From positions 32,330,209 to 32,394,208 of the forward strand of contig CM059197.1 in the NCBI GenBank assembly GCA_030323885.1: a DNA stretch of 64,000 nt, given 5' to 3'. The notes under the pieces are model-generated. The model saw only the letters and a program-made list of their open reading frames with translations. It ran no database searches and was not told the origin of the DNA. Made by a program: the position numbers and the translations under genes. Shown here piece by piece: positions 43,960 to 53,705 of this stretch. The DNA is from Branchipolynoe longqiensis. Lineage: Eukaryota > Annelida > Polychaeta > Phyllodocida > Polynoidae. Positions within the stretch are counted from its first letter, which is position 1. The number at the start of each line of letters is the position of its first letter.

Positions 43960-44298
43960 CAGACGGGATGGCCGAATGAGTTAGAGCGTCCGTCTCCCGT
44001 GCTGATACATCGTGGGGTCGTGGGTTCGAGTCCCGGTCGAGTCAAACCAATGAATTTAAAATTGATACTTGTCGCTTACTAGCCAGGCGCTCGGCATTAT
44101 TAGGATAGGGCAAGGACTGGTGTGCTCAGTGTCAGGATAATGTGACTGAGTGGGATACCAGGTCATGGTGCTGGTAGCCTGGTTTCCCAGTGGGACAGCA
44201 CTATAAAGTCGCCATGAGTGCGCACTGTCACAAGTCGGTACCCGTCCTGATATGACCTTAGATGTTGCTAGGACGTAAAACAACAACAAACAAACAAT
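43960..44298 (+). mobile_element. tRNA-derived SINE type 1, full length with target duplication
   Basis: The tRNA-like head has GGCCGAATGAGTTAGAGCG (A-box side) and GTGGGTTCGAGTCCCGG (B-box). The body contains GATACTTGTCGC, CCAGGCGCTCGGCATTATTA, GATAATGTGACTGAGTGGG, CAGCACTATAAAGTCGCC and CTGATATGACCTTAGATG. The tail is ACAACAACAAACAAAC. AGATACTGGTAC is duplicated on both sides (43948-43959 and 44299-44310). About fifteen other copies are in the window. RNA polymerase III promotion is inferred from the boxes. Confidence 0.93.
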
Positions 44299-44504
44299 AG
44301 ATACTGGTACGTGTATTAAGCATCTGTACCCCCAATAGCCGAGGTTTACTTTTTGTACTGGGGGTTCGTTAAACAAACAAACAAACAAAGTATTAAGCAT
44401 TTATCGCCCCATATAAGGGAATACTGAGTCAATTTAATAGAACATGTTACTGCTGAAGCCGACGGTGTCAGAGTTCTTGCATGCTTGCTAAAATAACTTT
44501 TTTA

Positions 44505-44755
44505 TTGGATTATTTAGGCGTTTTGGTGGTTTAAAATTATTTCTTTATTTCAATATATAAGCGGATAGTTTTAGGCCATTGAAGCTCTTGGATGGTTTAA
44601 TCCCATTGCCTTTTACTTCTTTGAGTGATATAGTCGAAATTTTAATAAATATAATAAAATAAAATATGAAAAATAAAAACAACATCTCGCCATGAATATG
44701 GCTATAGCTGCCGACATGGCGTAAAACCTTCAAGTCACTCACTCACTCACTCAAA
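44505..44755 (+). mobile_element. LINE 3' tail, (CACT)n type
   Basis: ACATCTCGCCATGAATATGG, GCTGCCGACATGGCGTAAAA and a CACTCACTCACTC tail mark a LINE 3' UTR like that at 53255-53465. It has no coding part. Confidence 0.7.
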
Positions 44756-45144
44756 TATCCCCAAAGTTGGTAATTTAAAATGAGAGTTACTTCAACCTAA
44801 AGTAAGGTAGATTATAACAATCAATTTAATATATTTATCTCAAAAAAATTAAAGACGCTCAAAACCATCGGACAATGCAACTTAAGAAGATTCCCAAACC
44901 ATTAAATTATGCACCTTTAATGCATTGATCATTTTCAATTGCCACTACAGACCCCCCAGCATACCAGTTCCTCTGCTATGACAGGGTATGATTCAGAGTA
45001 ATAATGCATTTTTTAACCAAAAACAAACAACAAAAACAATCAAGCGCCCAGTACGCCATCTGGTGGACTGAAAAAAAAGAACCAATTAACTCAGCTGCAT
45101 GTTAGGGCATTGCATGCAGTTGCAAGAAGTACAAGTAGTATCCC

Positions 45145-45483
45145 CGCTGGATACAGTGGCCAAATCGGTAGAGCACAGGTTTCTCATGGGAAAGGTTTGG
45201 AGTTCAATCCCCTGTTGAGTCAAAGCAATGATGTACAAAATTGACACTTGTCGCTACCTAGCCTGGTGCTTGGCATTAATACAAGGATAGAGTAAGGACT
45301 GGTTAGCTCAGTATCAGGATAATGTGACTGAGTGAGAAATCAGGTCATGGTGTCGGCAGCCTAGTCTCCCAGTGAGGCAGCACTATGAATTCGCCATGAG
45401 TTCGCGCACTGTGTCACAAGTCAGTACCTGTCCTGACATGGACCTTAGATGTTGTCAGGACACAAAACTCCAACAACCAAACA
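45145..45483 (+). mobile_element. SINE type 1 inserted in the cyclase gene
   Basis: It runs from a worn tRNA head (GGATACAGTGGCCAAATCGG, TTTGGAGTTCAATCCCC) to the tail CTCCAACAACCAAACA. AAGTAGTATCCC flanks both sides (45133-45144 and 45484-45495). It lies antisense to the cyclase exon at 45445-46138 and supplies that frame's last codons and stop. Confidence 0.9.
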
Positions 45484-46138
45484 AAGTAGTATCCCAATCG
45501 CCATTGGCCCGCCGTGGACGCCTCGACAGCCGGAAACATGTGCAACTTTGGGAAGGACGCCAACAATCCGACATGGCGCGCCGGAGCCTGCCCGGATCAG
45601 CATCGGCATGACGAGCAGGGTGGCGCCACTCGGCGGCAGTTTCCCCAAGTGGGCGACGTTCTCTACGGCGTAGATATTCTCCGCAAACAGCGCCCGGTGG
45701 GCGGCGAAATCCCGGCTCTGGCCGTAGTCGACGGATGGCGTGTCGACGCCGACTCCGACAAAATGGCGGTTCTCCAGAAGCCACGTGGCGGCGTCAACGT
45801 GAAACCCGGGGAAGTGGAAGGTGGTCGTGTCGTTCCAAGTGCCGCTGCCGAAGACGGCGGCCATGTGTGGCCAGCGTGCGCCCCAGCCGGATCGCATGAG
45901 CACGATGCTGCCGGCGGGGATCGGGCCGTACTCTGCCTCCCAGTCGAGCAGGTCCTGCGGCCGCACCTGCGTGTCCGGATCCCGGCGCGCCCGCCACGAG
46001 ATGTCGATGACGACGGCGGGCCCGACGAGCCGCGCCGTCGGCACGTCGTGCACGCGCCACCGGCCACGCGCCAGGTGTGCAGGTGCGTCAAAGTGCGTGC
46101 CCACATGCTCCGGTGTACTGATGCTGTTGATTTCCAAC
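45445..46138 (-). CDS. Cyclase/kynurenine-formamidase family enzyme, terminal exon
   Basis: The exon starts after acceptor TGAACTGCAG at 46138, with one base completing a codon. It encodes about 230 residues to the TAA at 45445. The metal-binding motif HVGTHFDAPAH lies at about residues 10-20 of the exon. VGPAVVIDI, RSGWGARWP, HFPGFHVDAATWL and GVGVDTPSVDYGQS follow in the order known for the family, ending GSGAPCRIVGV. Members are Mn/Zn hydrolases acting on amide or lactam bonds, such as isatin or N-formylkynurenine; the substrate here is unknown. The end is altered: a SINE replaces the original last codons, so the tail reads MAIGILLCLVVGVLCPDNI. The N-terminal exon or exons were not found in the 18 kb to the right. 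The exon is far GC-richer than its surroundings. Confidence 0.9.
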
Positions 46139-46239
46139 CTGCAGTTCAATATATATATATATTTTTTTTTTAAAGAAGAGAAGTGAAGAAAAAAAACCCT
46201 GATGCTGCTAATTTCCAACCTACAAATAGGTAAGAAATA

Positions 46240-46575
46240 TATCTGTTCGTTTGTTATTTTTATGCCATTGCAATATCTAAGGTCATATCAGGACGGGTAC
46301 TGACTTGTGACAGTGCACACTCAAGGCAACTTTATAGTGCTGCCCCACCGGGAGACCAGCCCGCTGGCTATCATGAGCTGATACCCCACACAGTCACATT
46401 ATCCTGATACTGTGCTAACCAGTCCTTATCCTATCCTATTCATGTGGAGCACCAGGCTAGGTAGCGACAAGTATCAGTTTTATAAGTCATTGGTTTGACT
46501 CGGCAGTGATTTAAACTCCCGACATTCCGCACGGGAAGCCTGCCTTCTACCAATTTGGCCACCGTGTCCGGTCGT
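46240..46575 (-). mobile_element. SINE type 1, minus orientation, full length
   Basis: The tail at TTATGCCATTGCAATATC leads through CTGCCCCACCGGGAGACC and TCACATTATCCTGATACTG to a head with CCGCACGGGAAGCC and TTTGGCCACCGTGTCC. It lies just upstream of the cyclase exon, in its last intron or flank. Confidence 0.85.
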
Positions 46576-47044
46576 AATATATATATGTGTGCATATGTAT
46601 CAAATATGCACGCATCACCTGGGGATGTTACATAAGTGCTTATATAAATAACAAATTTGCTAAACATTATAATATATATATAAATGTTGTCAGTACAAAA
46701 AAGGAACAATGAAAGAGAGTCAGAGGTGTTAGTGGTTGAACAAATTCCTCCTGGCTGAGTGGTGCAATGGGGGGGGGGGGAGACCCGGTTATAAACAACT
46801 CCCCAGAGAGTGGGGGTACTCCACCAATGTGACAGCGCAGGAGGAAGGGATCAGATGTATTTCCCCTCAGGCATTTATACTCGTATAATACGTTATACAT
46901 CACATAAATAAATAAAATGTTTACCCAATTAGTTTTTACAGATGTCAAGCAATGCTTCGCCTTACCAATATTTGGGTGCATGACCATATGGATATATATA
47001 TATATATATATATACCATTTTCTTGCGCCATGTGTAGTTTTTTT

Positions 47045-47352
47045 TTTTTTGTTGGTCCTTTAGTTGTTTAAGCAGGGTAAATTTCAGTCATAGACGACTG
47101 GTCTTCCTTATTCCACTGCTGGTCGATAGAAAGCCCGAGCCTACACTTTTACCGACCCAAGGGATTTTTAACCTCCTGCACCAGATAGACATAGTATGAG
47201 AGCAACCAGCCTTTGATGACGCTGTAAGTTATACACAGTGGTGGAAATCCAAATTGGCAGAGCTGGGGGCACGGGGAATCAAACCGCCGACCCTCAGATT
47301 AGGAGTCCGACCTAGAAAAAGTCAGACACTCTAACCACTCCGCCACAGAGAA
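47045..47352 (-). mobile_element. tRNA-derived SINE type 2, longer copy
   Basis: It has the same head and body as 20468-20705 (GGTCGGCGGTTTGATTCCCC with one B-box change, CACCACTGTGTATAACTTAC). An extra segment is present (GATAGAAAGCCCGAGCC through ACCAGATAGACATAG), suggesting that this copy is closer to full length. Confidence 0.85.
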
Positions 47353-47508
47353 CGCCACAGGTTAACGCCTACAATCCACTTGGTCAATATTTTGTAAACG
47401 CCAACCCCTTAAACGCCCATGTGTGGGTAAACGCCCAGCCCCCACTTCAGGGATTTGCCAATTTAAACACCCAGGGTGTTAACCTGCGAGAATACAGTAC
47501 ATATATAT
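47346..47508. mobile_element. MITE family H, copy 4
   Basis: CAGGTTAACGCCTAC through GGTGTTAACCTGCGAGAATAC, followed by AGTACATATATA. It abuts the SINE type 2 head. Confidence 0.7.
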
Positions 47509-47521
47509 ATATATATATATG

Positions 47522-47563
<42 letters not shown>

Positions 47564-48479
47564 TGGTCCCACATCCAAGTATTGGTGATGCGGAACGTTG
47601 CTTGACTTCAGTAAAAACTAATTGGGTAAATAAACATTATATTTCTCTGAATTGGTTTACGTTCAGCGCTGGGGCATTCATTGGTCTTCCACCTATACTC
47701 TACATCATGAAGAATTTACAAAAAAATGCATATACTTCTGTCTGACATATGGATATAAAGTAATTCTAGCATATTGAAATATAAAAAGCATTTATAGCTG
47801 TGTAGACCTTGTGCTTGATGGATATTACTTATTAGTTGATTGTGATAGGTATTAGTATTACTGGATGTAATTTTGGATCCTACTAGTTGCCTTTAATCTA
47901 TTATGCGATATTTGCAGTTGCCAAGTGCTAAGTATTGTTTCCCAGGAGAAGGAAATACTGGGGTTAGAGTGCATAATTAAATTGTTAACTATTTGATAAT
48001 CCTACTTTCCTTCATTCATTAATTACTGTCATTGGAGCGTGATTGTTGATGCAGCAATGGGGGGACTTACTTGAGAGGGATCCCGATGTTGTCGGGATAA
48101 GAGGGGGAGGACCACGGGTCGGGTGAGAAGGGCAGGGAGTGGACGCAAAGCTAAACCTCTCATGTAGTGATTTAGTTCTACTCAATGTTCTCTCGTGAAT
48201 CTTGCAATGTCTTTTTAAACGTGATTCCGAAGGAAATGTTTCTTTTTGAGATAACATATATATGTTCCCTATGAGTGATAGCATCAAAAGCTGCATTGGA
48301 CTCCTGGGGGCGTTGAGGTCAATGTGTCACATGCCTTGCTCCACTGACTCATTCTGTTTATGGGGGATTCACATTACTGGGGCATATTTGAGTCCATGGC
48401 AACCACTGGCTTCTACTAGTTCTAGGCCAGAAGTAAGCCCCACATGTATCTAATAATAATCTCATCCAGACCCAACTGT

Positions 48480-48705
48480 CACGGCATTACTAGGATAAAG
48501 CAAGGACTGGTTAGCTCAGAATCAGGATTATGTGACTGAGTGGGAAATCCGGTCATGTTGCCGGCGGCCTGGTATCCCAGTGGGGCCGCACTATAAAGTT
48601 GTGATGAGTGTGCACTGTCACAAGTCAGTGCCCGTCCTGATATGACCTTAGATGTTGCCAGGACGCAAAACGCAAAACGCAAACAAACAAACAAAACAAA
48701 ACTGT
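48480..48705 (+). mobile_element. SINE type 1, body only
   Basis: It starts at CGGCATTACTAGGATAAAGC without a tRNA head and runs to CAGGACGCAAAACGCAAAAC. It is 5' truncated. Confidence 0.85.
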
Positions 48706-48842
48706 CAAAGATAGCCACACTCTTCAAGATCCAATAAATCAAATATTCCTTTATCTCAAATCCATAACATTGCTGCGATTCTCACAAAATCTCTGTCGGA
48801 ATTTCATTTGATTAAACAGTAGGTCACGTGACTAAGTTCTAA

Positions 48843-48959
48843 CTAACGCCAGGCAGATGTTAGTAAGATACAGACCTTGGAGCGGTAGAGGAAATATATG
48901 ATGGGGTTGAGAGAGGTGATGTTTACACCCCAGCTGCTTTTATGAGATGGTAGCTCTTC
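48843..48959 (-). CDS. Putative GPCR terminal exon (TM7 with NPxxY)
   Basis: After acceptor CAGTGATTTGTTAG the frame reads EELPSHKSSWGVNITSLNP then IIYFLYRSKVCILLTSAWR and a stop: 38 residues. S-W-G-V-N-I-T-S-L-N-P-I-I-Y-F-L-Y-R looks like the end of transmembrane helix 7 of a rhodopsin-class receptor, with the N-P-x-x-Y motif and a basic start to helix 8. Only this piece is seen, so the receptor type is unknown. It may be the last exon of a gene whose other exons lie to the right, or an isolated pseudogene piece. It lies 2.7 kb from the cyclase exon on the same strand, with no evidence that they are joined. Confidence 0.4.
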   Translation of the reverse strand, partial: EELPSHKSSWGVNITSLNPIIYFLYRSKVCILLTSAWR

Positions 48960-49488
48960 CTAACAAATCACTGTTTCATTTTCACTAAGATGCATCGCCA
49001 TATTATGTGTATACGCCTACCATATCAACCAGAAGTTAATAGTAGTTTGTGTCTGTTTGTTCAGGTTTTAACTCCTAGAAACGTATATGGTCATATCAGG
49101 ACGCAGGTAGTGTTATGTATGTGACTATCTCATACTTTATTTCATTGGTTTCTACAAATAGGGCACTCTCAAATAAATATTCAAACTGAGTATTGAACAG
49201 CCCTAGTGACCAGAGGACCATTTGTCCCTATCCAAGGCCATAACTGAGTAGGTCGGTTCGTAGGAACTTTATGGCTTAATGACTGCTCACAGGCTCTTTA
49301 GTTTGCTGTTTTTACCCAAAATATTTATAATGTATATTTAATTAATTTTGAAATAGTTAATTTTGTTTGCCCTACCCCCTCCCCACTTTCTGAAACTCCT
49401 CAACGTGTTACTTTGCGATTTGAGATGAATAGATATATATGTTATGCCTTACATTTTCGAGAGATTGGTTCCAAATGAAGGACTGGAT

Positions 49489-49965
49489 ACTATATTCTAT
49501 GTACTATTTGCTACATGTTATATACTATGTACTATTTACTACATGCTATATACTATCTTCTATGTACTATTTACTACATGCTATATACTATATTCTATGT
49601 ATTATTTATTACATGCTATATACTATCTTCTATGTACTATTTACTACATGCTATATACTATCTTCTATGTACTATTCACTACATGCTCTATACTATCTTC
49701 TATGTACTATTTACTACATGCTATAAACTATCTTCTATGTACTATTTACTACATGCTATATACTATCTTCTATGTACTATTTACTACATGCTATATACTA
49801 TCTTCTATGTACTATTCACTACATGCTATATACTATATTCTATGTACTATTTACTACATGCTATGTACTATATTCTATGTGCTATTTACTACATGCTATA
49901 TACTATCTTCTATGTACTATTTACTACATCATGCTATATACTATCTTCTATATACTATTTACCAG
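49489..49965. repeat. 35-bp minisatellite, about 13 copies
   Basis: The unit is TACTATCTTCTATGTACTAT followed by TTACTACATGCTATA. Markers ACATGCTATA at 49541, 49576 and 49611 give an exact 35-base step. Because 35 is not a multiple of 3 and the unit lacks stops on the plus strand, all three frames are open, giving three false proteins rich in Tyr, Leu and Cys. Confidence 0.95.
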
Positions 49966-50211
49966 CGCTCTTACCGATTCAGCCGCCACGTCTGCTCCTA
50001 GTCCTAATACCATTCTGGGAGAGGCCAGTGACAGTGATTAGACAAGTGTTGTGTAATTATAGGCTGTTAAGTCGGGGAGGTAGGCGTGAGTAATGGATCG
50101 AGTATCTGTTTCACGTTCAAGGTTGATCCAATGAGCCCCTGATTCGCAGCACCCGCAGCAGGCTGGTAACCTGGATACATACATCGCAGCAGGCAGTGTC
50201 TGGGTATACTT

Positions 50212-50522
50212 ACCGGGCGCGGTGGCCGAATGGGTAGAGCGTGGGCCTCGCATCCGGGAGATCAGTTCGGTTCCCCGTCGAGTCAAACCAATGACTTATA
50301 AAATTGATACTTAGCGCTTCCTAGCCTGGCGCTTGGCATTAATAGGATAAAAGCAAGGATTGGTTAGCTCAGTGTCAGGATAATGTGACTGAGCGGGATA
50401 TCGGGTCATGGTGCCGGCGGCCTGATTTCCCAGTGGGGCAGCACTATAAAGCCGTCACAAGTCAGTACCCATCCTGCTATGACCCTAGATGTTGCCAGGC
50501 CGTAAAACTCCAACAACCAACC
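50212..50522 (+). mobile_element. SINE type 1, full length
   Basis: The head is GGGCGCGGTGGCCGAATGGG with GATCAGTTCGGTTCCCC. The body and the CTCCAACAACCAACCAA tail follow. Part of the body near GTCGCCATGAGTGCGCACT is missing. Confidence 0.88.
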
Positions 50523-50530
50523 AATCTTGG

Positions 50531-50905
50531 TACAGTATAACCCCATTAAAACAAACTTGAAGGTACCCTAGAAATTTGTTTGGATTAACCGATCATTGGT
50601 TTAACCGAGCTTTGGCTTCGACTTTAACTTGGCTTTGGCTAAAACATGCATGCATTATGAATGTAATATACAATGTTTGTGCATACTTTAATTTTTGTTT
50701 TTTTATGTATATACAGTTTAACCCCATTAAACAAAGCTCGGTTAATCCAAACGATCGGTTAATCCAAACTTTTTCAGCGGCCCTCAAAATACTACTATTT
50801 ATCATATAAAAAAGTCTCAGATGACCTTAAAAGCACATGAAAGTTTGGTTTAAGCATACTGGAAGTGACCTGGGGCCCGACAATTTTGTTTGGATTAACC
50901 GATAT
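50531..50905. mobile_element. Pogo/Tc1-type MITE family F, copy 1 (two joined units)
   Basis: TACAGTATAACCCCATTAAA, TTTGGATTAACCGATCATTGG and GGTTTAACCGAGCTTTGG define the left unit. A second end, TACAGTTTAACCCCATTAAA, starts at 50713 in the same direction. It shares the CAGTA-AACC end type with family G but has a different interior. Related copies are at 52927-53113 and 54790-56020. Confidence 0.75.
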
Positions 50906-51066
50906 AATATTTCCAAAGTTAGCAATTTTAAATCAAAGTTACTTCAAGCTCATGTAAGATAGATTCTAACGATCAACCTAATATGCTTACCTCAGAAAAT
51001 GATAGAAACTCAAACTCAAACCAAAAAAACCCCCAAAAAACAAAAACTATCGGACTATGCAACTTT
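50906..51066. mobile_element. MITE family E, right half
   Basis: TATTTCCAAAGTTAGCAATT through CTATCGGACTATGCAACTTT. It is truncated on the left where it meets MITE F. Confidence 0.75.
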
Positions 51067-51199
51067 AAATATACACGTGCCCCAATAATACAGAACTGGC
51101 TCACACCCGACCCTTCCCATCTCTTGTAAACATGACCTTGGACTACAGCTGTCAGTGCGCATGTCAGTGACTGCTAACGCAATGCTACGCTAAAATCGC

Positions 51200-51930
51200 G
51201 TCGAAATATCATCATCATCATCATCATGCTGTTGGTCACGATGCGACAAAGACTGCTTTCATTACTTGACTGCCGCTCTCCATTTAGCTCTCTGCTGTGA
51301 GAGTTGCATCCATGAGTCGGTCTTAATGTCTCTCAGCTTCAGATTTCTCTTGATGGTATCTTTGAACCGGAGACGAGGGCACCCTCTCTTTCTGTAACTA
51401 GAAGACAGTTGAGAATAGAGGATCTGCTTTGGTAGCCTGTCTGATGACATCCTCATGAGGTGTCCAGTCCACCGGAGATTCTTTGTGATCAGAAGATCTT
51501 CCATAGAGGGCAGCCCCGTCCGTTCGAGTATTTCCTTATTTGTCACTTTGTCCTTCCAGGTTAGCCTCACGATTGAATGCAGATGTGGCATCATGAAGGC
51601 ATGCATCTTTTTCACCTGTACATTTCATGAAAGCTGCCTGCAAAAGTGTTGAAGTGCTGCTGGCTTTTGCAAGTTACCAGCGGCACTCTCTCGGGAGTAA
51701 ATAGAGGTTTCACACCGGCAAGAACATGTCAAGACAGGCGCAAAACTATTTGTCCCTGCAGTGGCTGGTCGGGAGATGTTGGGAGTTCCATACATCAACC
51801 GCCCTTGATGCTGCCACAGTGATATGGTTTTCTGTTTAGGGTTTGCTCCCCTAGCCTTCGGTTCTGTCAAGAACCTGTACCACAAGGCAGTGGTTTACAA
51901 CTCTGCAAGGCAGGGGTGTCAAACTCCCTG
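51200..51930 (-). mobile_element. LINE 3' part with (GAT)n tail
   Basis: The minus frame at 51615-51262 reads MPHLHSIVRLTWKDKVTN, TGLPSMEDLLITKNLRWTGH and SYRKRGCPRLRFKDTIKRN. This is a well-known C-terminus of LINE ORF2. It ends close to a GATGATGATGATG tail at 51230-51208. The 51640-51930 part recurs at 60600-60960 and belongs to the same element upstream of the C-terminus. The 150-340 fragment is a third copy. Confidence 0.85.
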
Positions 51931-52330
51931 AGGTATTGCTATACCTGCAATACCTGCAATACCTGCATCTATATAGGTGTCACTTTTACCAACAATCGGA
52001 TGTGTCCATTTAAAGTCCCCTGGTTTTGATTGTTGTGCTGGATTTTGTGTATGTGTGTGTGTGGGGGGGGGGGGGGTGAAGGGGTAGGTGGGGGGGCCTT
52101 TACATAGCGAATGTAGTTTCGAAAGGGTTTATGGATCATGGGATTAAAGGTGCAGAATCTAAAGAAAGCATCACATTTTATATTTAAAATAACACAACTA
52201 TCCAGATTTGACCCAACATTTCCAACTTAGATGCTGGTCAACTCTTAAGCAATTATTGCAGTTTGGTGATCCTGTGCTATATTGATATGCTGCTATGCGA
52301 CATGCGGCCTTCCATGCTACCATTGATTGA

Positions 52331-52745
52331 TTGATTGGTGGTTGCTTTAAGCCGTGTCGGCAGCATAGGTCATATTCACGGCCGCCCTGCTACCATGTTG
52401 GTATGTGGTCATGTTGTCGTGCTGTCATGTTGTCAAACTGTTATGCTACCATGTTGTTATGTTGTCATGTTTTCAAACTGTCAGACTGCCATATTGCCAT
52501 GTTACTATACTGCTATGCTGCTATGCGACATGCTGCCTGCTGTGCTACCATTTATTGATTGGTTATTGATTGGTGCTTGCTTTATGCTGTGTCGGCAGCA
52601 TAGGTCATATTCATGGCCGCCCTGCTACCATGTTGGTATTTGGTCATGTTGTCGTGCTGTCATGTTGTTAACCTGTTATGCTGCCATGTTGTCATGTTTT
52701 CAAACCACCTGACTGCCATGTTACTATGCTGCTATGCTCGAAAAT
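52331..52745. repeat. Two tandem units of about 230 bp
   Basis: Each unit contains GATTGGTGCTTGCTTTA-like LINE-tail sequence with GTGTCGGCAGCATAGGTC, followed by short imperfect words CATGTTGTCATG, GTTATGCTGCC and GCTACCATGTTG. The units start near 52331 and 52563. Confidence 0.7.
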
Positions 52746-52779
52746 GGGTTAAATTAAATGTATCAAAACAATGTACATC

Positions 52780-53148
52780 AACATTAATTTAGTATGTTTC
52801 CACTTCAAATATCTCCAAAGTTAACCGTTTAAGATAAAGGTTACCTCACTTTTAAAGTAAACAATATTTGCTCAAATTAAAGTAAACTACATAGTGCCGG
52901 AACCTAATATGTCTATCCAATATATATACAGTATAACTATAACCCCGTTAAACCAAACTTGAAGGGACCCTAGACATTTGTTTGGATTAACCGATCAATG
53001 GTTTAACCGAGCTTTGGCTTTGATTTTGACTTTGAGTAAGCATGTATTGCACATGTAATATGCAATGTATGTGGACACTTTGATTATTGTTTTTTAACGG
53101 GGTTTTACTGTAGCAGAAACTGAAAACCATTAGACTATGCAACTTTAA
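52780..53148. mobile_element. MITE family E copy with nested MITE F
   Basis: The left part (TTTCCACTTCAAATATCTCC) and right end (CCATTAGACTATGCAACTTT) belong to family E. A family F copy (TACAGTATAACTATAACCCC to ACGGGGTTTTACTGTA, 52927-53113) sits between. Confidence 0.75.
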
Positions 53149-53254
53149 CTGTGACATCCTAAAGGGGGTGTTGATAATGGTTCAAATGAGCGTGACATAC
53201 CCCCCCCCCTCACTAGCATCTACTCCTACAGCCTCTTTCTGACTCATTCTTTTA

Positions 53255-53465
53255 TCTTAAAAGGTGAAGAGCTACCAGAATACTTTGGCTGTCAGTGTTT
53301 ATTGACAATGAAACACATTTTATTGGAATGTAGTGATTTTAGGAAACACCTAACTCGCAAGACCTTTTTAAGAATGTGAGAGGTGAAGTAATCATTGAAT
53401 ATCTGAAAACAGCCGCACTGTATAGACCTAAAAGGCGTAAAACCTAAAAGTCACTCACTCTTTCT
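53255..53465 (+). mobile_element. LINE C-terminal fragment, (CACT)n type
   Basis: GEELPEYFGCQCLLTMKHIL then LECSDFRKHLTRK is the cysteine/histidine block near the C-terminus of Jockey/CR1-like LINEs. A frameshift follows. The 3' end is GGCGTAAAACCTAAAAGTC and CACTCACTC. Confidence 0.75.
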
Positions 53466-53705
53466 GCCCACCAGAGGGCGTCACAGGCCCGGCGGCCAAT
53501 CACCAACGGGTGATTCAGTTACCAACATTTCCTTGACTATTCTATATATTTTTCTATTTTCGAAATAGCAAACTGAGTTGAGTTTTATTTAACCACAAAC
53601 ATGTAGTAAGGTAACTTATATGGCTTCTCCAAAGAGTGATCTTCCAGCCGAGCAACCTATGTTACATTAACAACCAATGCATTAACAACCGAGCAACCAA
53701 TGTCA

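Larger units (their letters stand above)
43870..44885. mobile_element. MITE family E copy with three nested insertions
   Basis: The left end AAAGCGGCATAGTCCAATG is at 43873 and the right end CATCGGACAATGCAACTT at 44868. Between them lie a full SINE (43960-44298), a small tRNA-like scrap (44328-44390) and a LINE 3' tail (44505-44755). The MITE sequence resumes after each. Confidence 0.8.
46918..47632. repeat. Inverted repeat pair around SINE and MITE
   Basis: The left arm (46918-46990) and right arm (about 47562-47632) are complements: TTGCTTGACTTCAGTAAAAA and ACTAATTGGGTAAA on the right, their complements on the left. Both arms border TA microsatellites. The loop holds a SINE type 2 copy and a MITE H copy. 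The arms may be the ends of one element, or two copies in opposite orientation. Confidence 0.65.

Noticed and set aside
43960..44050. Functional tRNA genes at the SINE heads
   Set aside because: The boxes are tRNA-like, but the cloverleaf arms do not pair well, and each head is attached to a SINE body and tail.
45514..46173. A 219-codon plus-strand frame opposite the cyclase exon
   Set aside because: It is a GC-rich shadow; the minus strand has the family motifs, an acceptor and the correct reading.
48071..48150. An upstream exon of the cyclase (ends CTCAA/GTAAGT)
   Set aside because: The donor is good, but the reading (DPWSSPSYPDNIGIPL) does not resemble the family N-terminus and the acceptor is poor.
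48012..48296. A C2H2 zinc finger (SESRLKRHCKIHE)
   Set aside because: The cysteine pair is absent; only the His-x3-His half fits by chance.
49439..50093. Three long Tyr/Leu/Cys-rich frames
   Set aside because: They are the 35-bp minisatellite read in three frames.
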